A DNA stretch of 7,493 bases, from the NCBI GenBank assembly GCA_030671225.1, contig DAOVAE010000048.1, positions 1-7,493 of the forward strand, written 5' to 3'. This stretch comes from Desulfobacteraceae bacterium. Its GTDB lineage: Bacteria; Desulfobacterota; Desulfobacteria; Desulfobacterales; UBA11574. Shown one piece after another: positions 6,424 through 7,493 of the stretch. Numbering within the stretch: the first letter of the stretch is position 1; every line of letters starts with the position of its first letter. The notes beneath the pieces are model-generated. The model was given only the letters and a program-made list of their open reading frames with translations. It was not told the origin of the DNA and searched no databases. Both the position numbers and the translations under genes were made by a program.

Positions 6424-7299
6424 ATGAATTTTCAGGATGTTATTATTTCGTTAGAGAAGTTCTGGGCTAAAAAGGGATGCGTGATTGCCCAACCTTTGGA
6501 CATAGAGGTAGGTGCCGGAACATTCCATCCGGCCACACTGCTCAGGGCGCTTGGTCCTGAACCCTGGGATGTAGCTTATGTCCAGCCTTCCAGGCGGCCA
6601 ACAGACGGTCGCTACGGTGAAAACCCAAATCGGCTGCAGCATTACTACCAGTATCAGGTAATACTGAAACCTTCTCCTTATGACGTGCAGCAACAGTATC
6701 TGCAGAGTCTAAAGGTGCTTGGAATCGATCCTCTTGAACATGACATAAGGTTTGTGGAGGATGACTGGGAATCTCCCACACTCGGTGCATCAGGTCTAGG
6801 ATGGGAAGTCTGGTTGGACGGAATGGAAATCACCCAATTTACATATTTTCAAATTGCAGGGAGTGTCGAATTATTTCCAATTTCAGTTGAGCTCACTTAC
6901 GGATTGGAACGAATTACCATGTATCTGCAAGGCGTGGACAACGTTTATGATCTGAAATGGAACGATAATGTTACTTATGGGCACGTCCATCATCAGCAGG
7001 AGGTGGAGCAGTCGACCTATAATTTTGAAAAGGCGGATGTAGGAATGCTGCTCGACCTTTTTAATCAATACGAAGCTGAATCCGAGCGTATGATTAAAGA
7101 ATCATTGGTTCTTCCTGCTTATGAATGCTGCCTGAAATGTTCACATACATTTAACCTTCTGGACGCACGCGGCGCCATAAGTGTTATGGAGAGGACCAGT
7201 TATATCGGACGCATTAGAAATCTTGCCAGGGCCTGTGCAGAAGGATATTTGAAGCAGAGGGAAGAAATGGGTTATCCGTTGCTGAAAAAAAGAAAATGA
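6424..7299 (+). CDS. glyQ: Glycyl-tRNA synthetase alpha subunit
   Basis: GlyQ is the catalytic subunit of the bacterial alpha2beta2 glycyl-tRNA synthetase, which activates glycine with ATP and, with GlyS, charges tRNA-Gly in the cytoplasm. The 291 residues are close to the E. coli length (303) and align throughout by eye. [16 protein letters not shown] is at 23-38. The class II motif 2 region [20 protein letters not shown] (57-76) continues to [27 protein letters not shown] (110-130) and ITQFTYFQ (136-143) follow, then the motif 3 region [15 protein letters not shown] (158-172), VEQSTYNFE (194-202) and the closing [17 protein letters not shown] (241-257). An E-C-C-L-K-C segment (234-239) adds cysteines absent from the E. 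coli protein, probably lineage variation. A good Shine-Dalgarno precedes the start, and glyS follows after 84 bases in the usual order. Confidence 0.98.
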   Translation: MNFQDVIISLEKFWAKKGCVIAQPLDIEVGAGTFHPATLLRALGPEPWDVAYVQPSRRPTDGRYGENPNRLQHYYQYQVILKPSPYDVQQQYLQSLKVLGIDPLEHDIRFVEDDWESPTLGASGLGWEVWLDGMEITQFTYFQIAGSVELFPISVELTYGLERITMYLQGVDNVYDLKWNDNVTYGHVHHQQEVEQSTYNFEKADVGMLLDLFNQYEAESERMIKESLVLPAYECCLKCSHTFNLLDARGAISVMERTSYIGRIRNLARACAEGYLKQREEMGYPLLKKRK

Positions 7300-7324
7300 T
7301 ATTATTGTTTTTAACATGATGCTC

Positions 7325-7364
7325 GATTCATGAATCTTAGTATCTTGAATCTTACATTTGATAC
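7325..7364 (+). repeat. Palindrome and TGAATC repeats in the glyQ-glyS gap
   Basis: GATTCATGAATC (7325-7336) is a perfect 12-bp palindrome. TGAATCTTA, whose first copy (7331-7339) begins in the palindrome's right arm, recurs at 7346-7354, a 15-base period. GTATC (7340-7344) and GATAC (7360-7364) form a further short inverted pair. The cluster occupies the middle of the 84-base gap. It is followed by neither a T-run nor a convincing promoter, so its role is unknown; it may be a decayed intergenic repeat. Confidence 0.6.
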
Positions 7365-7374
7365 AATTAAAACC

Positions 7375-7380
7375 GAGGTG
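7375..7380 (+). promoter_or_regulatory. Shine-Dalgarno site of glyS
   Basis: GAGGTG lies just before ATG 7384, with GAGG ending 5 bases upstream. This is a strong, well-placed ribosome-binding site that supports the chosen glyS start. Confidence 0.75.
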
Positions 7381-7383
7381 AAT

Positions 7384-7493
7384 ATGAAAACTTTATTGCT
7401 TGAGATAGGGACAGAAGAGATTCCGGCAGGTTACATCGGACCTGCGTTAGAAGCATTATCATCAATGCTGCTGCAAAAAATGACCAATGCCCG
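7384..7493 (+). CDS. glyS: Glycyl-tRNA synthetase beta subunit, N-terminal fragment (3' end outside window)
   Basis: GlyS is the large, non-catalytic-site subunit of alpha2beta2 glycyl-tRNA synthetase and contributes tRNA binding. Only 36 full codons are visible. They begin MKTLLLEIGTEEIPAGYI, which carries the family's N-terminal signature (LLxEIGTEELP). Position directly downstream of glyQ, on the same strand and with a strong Shine-Dalgarno, makes the call secure despite the short length. Nothing can be said of the rest of the protein. Confidence 0.93.
   Translation, partial: MKTLLLEIGTEEIPAGYIGPALEALSSMLLQKMTNA

Overview
The window looks like ordinary chromosome from a moderately AT-rich Gram-negative bacterium. 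The best guess is a sulfate-reducing deltaproteobacterium (Desulfobacterota, Desulfobacterales-like). That rests on the protein style, the gene neighbours (mfd followed by SurA-type chaperones; an alpha2beta2-type glyQ-glyS pair) and a short intergenic heptamer repeat. It is an inference from reading, not from a search. Every gene reads on the + strand; the first and last are cut by the window edges.

Region by region: (1) 1-1167 is the C-terminal third of mfd, the transcription-repair coupling factor. (2) 1223-1915 and 1937-2938 are two SurA-like periplasmic chaperones in tandem. The first is a predicted lipoprotein with no parvulin domain. The second keeps the parvulin fold, but the residues at its three usual active-site positions are changed. 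(3) 3050-4405 is mgtE, a CBS-regulated Mg2+ channel/transporter, followed 4 bases later by recO (4410-5174), a recombination mediator. (4) 5184-5250 is a tandem 7/14-bp purine-rich repeat leading into a GHMP-superfamily sugar kinase of unknown substrate (5250-6350). (5) 6351-6423 holds a weak hairpin and a plausible promoter ahead of glyQ (6424-7299). (6) 7300-7383 is a gap with a small palindrome and repeats, then the first 36 codons of glyS.

Functionally the genes do not form one pathway. They are housekeeping modules: DNA repair (mfd, recO), envelope protein biogenesis (two SurA-like proteins), Mg2+ homeostasis (mgtE), sugar phosphorylation (the kinase) and glycyl-tRNA synthesis (glyQS). 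I see no mobile element, phage, CRISPR, RNA gene or defence system.

The points most worth a second look are the chaperone pair, in which neither partner looks like a working prolyl isomerase, the heptamer repeat occupying the 5' region of the sugar kinase, and the unknown substrate of that kinase. I do not see a clearly new system here.
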